Shown here in pieces: positions 45,196 to 45,613 of a stretch of 45,613 nucleotides of DNA. The position numbers and the translations under genes were made by a program. A model generated the notes under the pieces. It searched no databases. It saw only the letters and a list, made by a program, of their open reading frames with translations, and was not told where the DNA came from. This stretch comes from Pirellulales bacterium (GTDB lineage Bacteria; Planctomycetota; Planctomycetia; Pirellulales; JADZDJ01): NCBI GenBank assembly GCA_035499655.1, contig DATJYL010000222.1, positions 1-45,613 on the forward strand, given 5' to 3'. Position 1 is the stretch's first letter; each line of letters starts with the position of its first letter.

Positions 45196-45613
45196 ATGAA
45201 ATTGAAAGACTTTCTTATTACAGGCAGACCGCCTGGGAAAATAATATTTCGTGCTGTAATCACGAACTCGCCAAATTCAAATTACGTCAAGATTGAAAAC
45301 AATCCTGACTTACAGTTGGAGTTTCGCAATGCAATTCAAAGAGAGCTACTCTATGAATTGCGGACAGCGCGATTGCAAGTAACACAAATCGAGATTGTCG
45401 ACGAGGGAGAAGGCAGTTGGTGGATTGAGTTTGCTGTGGCCCTTGGTGCGGCATATACATTCGTTGCGCAATACCACGATTTTTACGAAAGTGTTGTTCT
45501 AATTCGCCGTCAAGCGCGCGCAATTCTCAGAAGAATCGCCTCTGCTACTGGTACGATACTTTCTTCACTTGAAATTGTATGGATTGATCCGCAAACGGGC
45601 GCAAGGCGGCGCG
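45196..45613 (+). CDS. Partial gene of unknown function, running off the window
   Basis: An open frame from ATG 45196 continues without a stop to the last base (139 residues seen). It has a beta-rich, charged start (LKDFLITGRPPGKIIF, RAVITNSP), the segment EGSWWIEFAVALGAAYTF with one hydrophobic stretch around residues 73-92, then an amphipathic basic part (ESVVLIRRQARAILRRI) and a second hydrophobic run (TGTILSSLEIVWI). Codons are more AT-rich than in neighbouring genes. No family recognised. Confidence 0.6.
   Translation, partial: MKLKDFLITGRPPGKIIFRAVITNSPNSNYVKIENNPDLQLEFRNAIQRELLYELRTARLQVTQIEIVDEGEGSWWIEFAVALGAAYTFVAQYHDFYESVVLIRRQARAILRRIASATGTILSSLEIVWIDPQTGARRR

Overview
The window looks like a chromosomal segment of a planctomycete, most likely Pirellulales-like. 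This is inferred from moderately high GC, many secreted or membrane proteins of planctomycete-type families, a protein combining GloVer repeats, a dockerin-like pair of Ca loops and a PEP-CTERM tail, short mixed-strand operons, and short GC-rich palindromes between and inside genes. I could not run a database search, so taxonomy and family names rest on recognition of motifs.

Layout. 1-112: a 17-bp tandem array cut by the window edge. 0.5-4.6 kb (minus): comF-like, DUF502, hemC and an MFS transporter, with an ATGA overlap between DUF502 and hemC. 5.0-8.1 kb (plus): an LptG/LptF permease and a long-chain acyl-CoA ligase carrying three low-complexity inserts, one a perfect palindrome. 8.2-11.8 kb (minus): inorganic pyrophosphatase, a YjgR/DUF853 HerA-like ATPase, a possible 35-aa membrane peptide and a secreted thioredoxin-like/CAP protein. 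12.3-15.2 kb (plus): a large secreted protein with a 112-residue duplication, overlapped by a 158-aa partner. 15.4-18.2 kb (plus): a two-component pair, a DUF4118/HisKA_2 kinase and a receiver-PAS-kinase protein whose phosphoacceptor histidine is replaced by glutamine. 18.2-23.2 kb (minus): acyltransferase 3, then small membrane and secreted proteins (TMEM198-like, DUF4396, PLDc_N), an O-methyltransferase and small unknowns. 23.6-24.9 kb: an SH3/OB secreted protein, followed by tRNA-Leu(CAG) with a damaged nearby copy of its 3' end. 25.2-26.0 kb: SRPBCC and rhodanese (ATGA overlap, probable terminator). 26.3-32.3 kb: penicillin-acylase-like hydrolase, Ser/Thr kinase, class IV aminotransferase, DUF900-like hydrolase and a Cys-rich small protein. 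33.0-35.8 kb: rlmI and an Old Yellow Enzyme. 35.8-40.0 kb: HTTM protein and partner, a beta-helix protein and an LPG-synthase-like membrane protein. 40.2-41.7 kb: tRNA-Ala(GGC), a polytopic membrane protein and tRNA-Lys(TTT).

From tRNA-Lys to the right edge the DNA has the layout of an integrated element: tRNA, a strong palindrome, a tyrosine recombinase pointing away from the tRNA, a GloVer-repeat/dockerin/PEP-CTERM protein, a small HTH-like protein and an unfinished AT-richer gene running off the window. No second attachment site is visible, so the right end is outside.

Housekeeping functions (tetrapyrrole synthesis, pyrophosphate hydrolysis, rRNA methylation, LPS export, tRNAs) are interleaved with lineage-specific secreted proteins. 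The most unusual items are the kinase-like protein lacking its histidine, the palindromic in-frame inserts in the acyl-CoA ligase, the tRNA-Lys island with its leader palindrome, and the tRNA-Leu 3'-end duplication.
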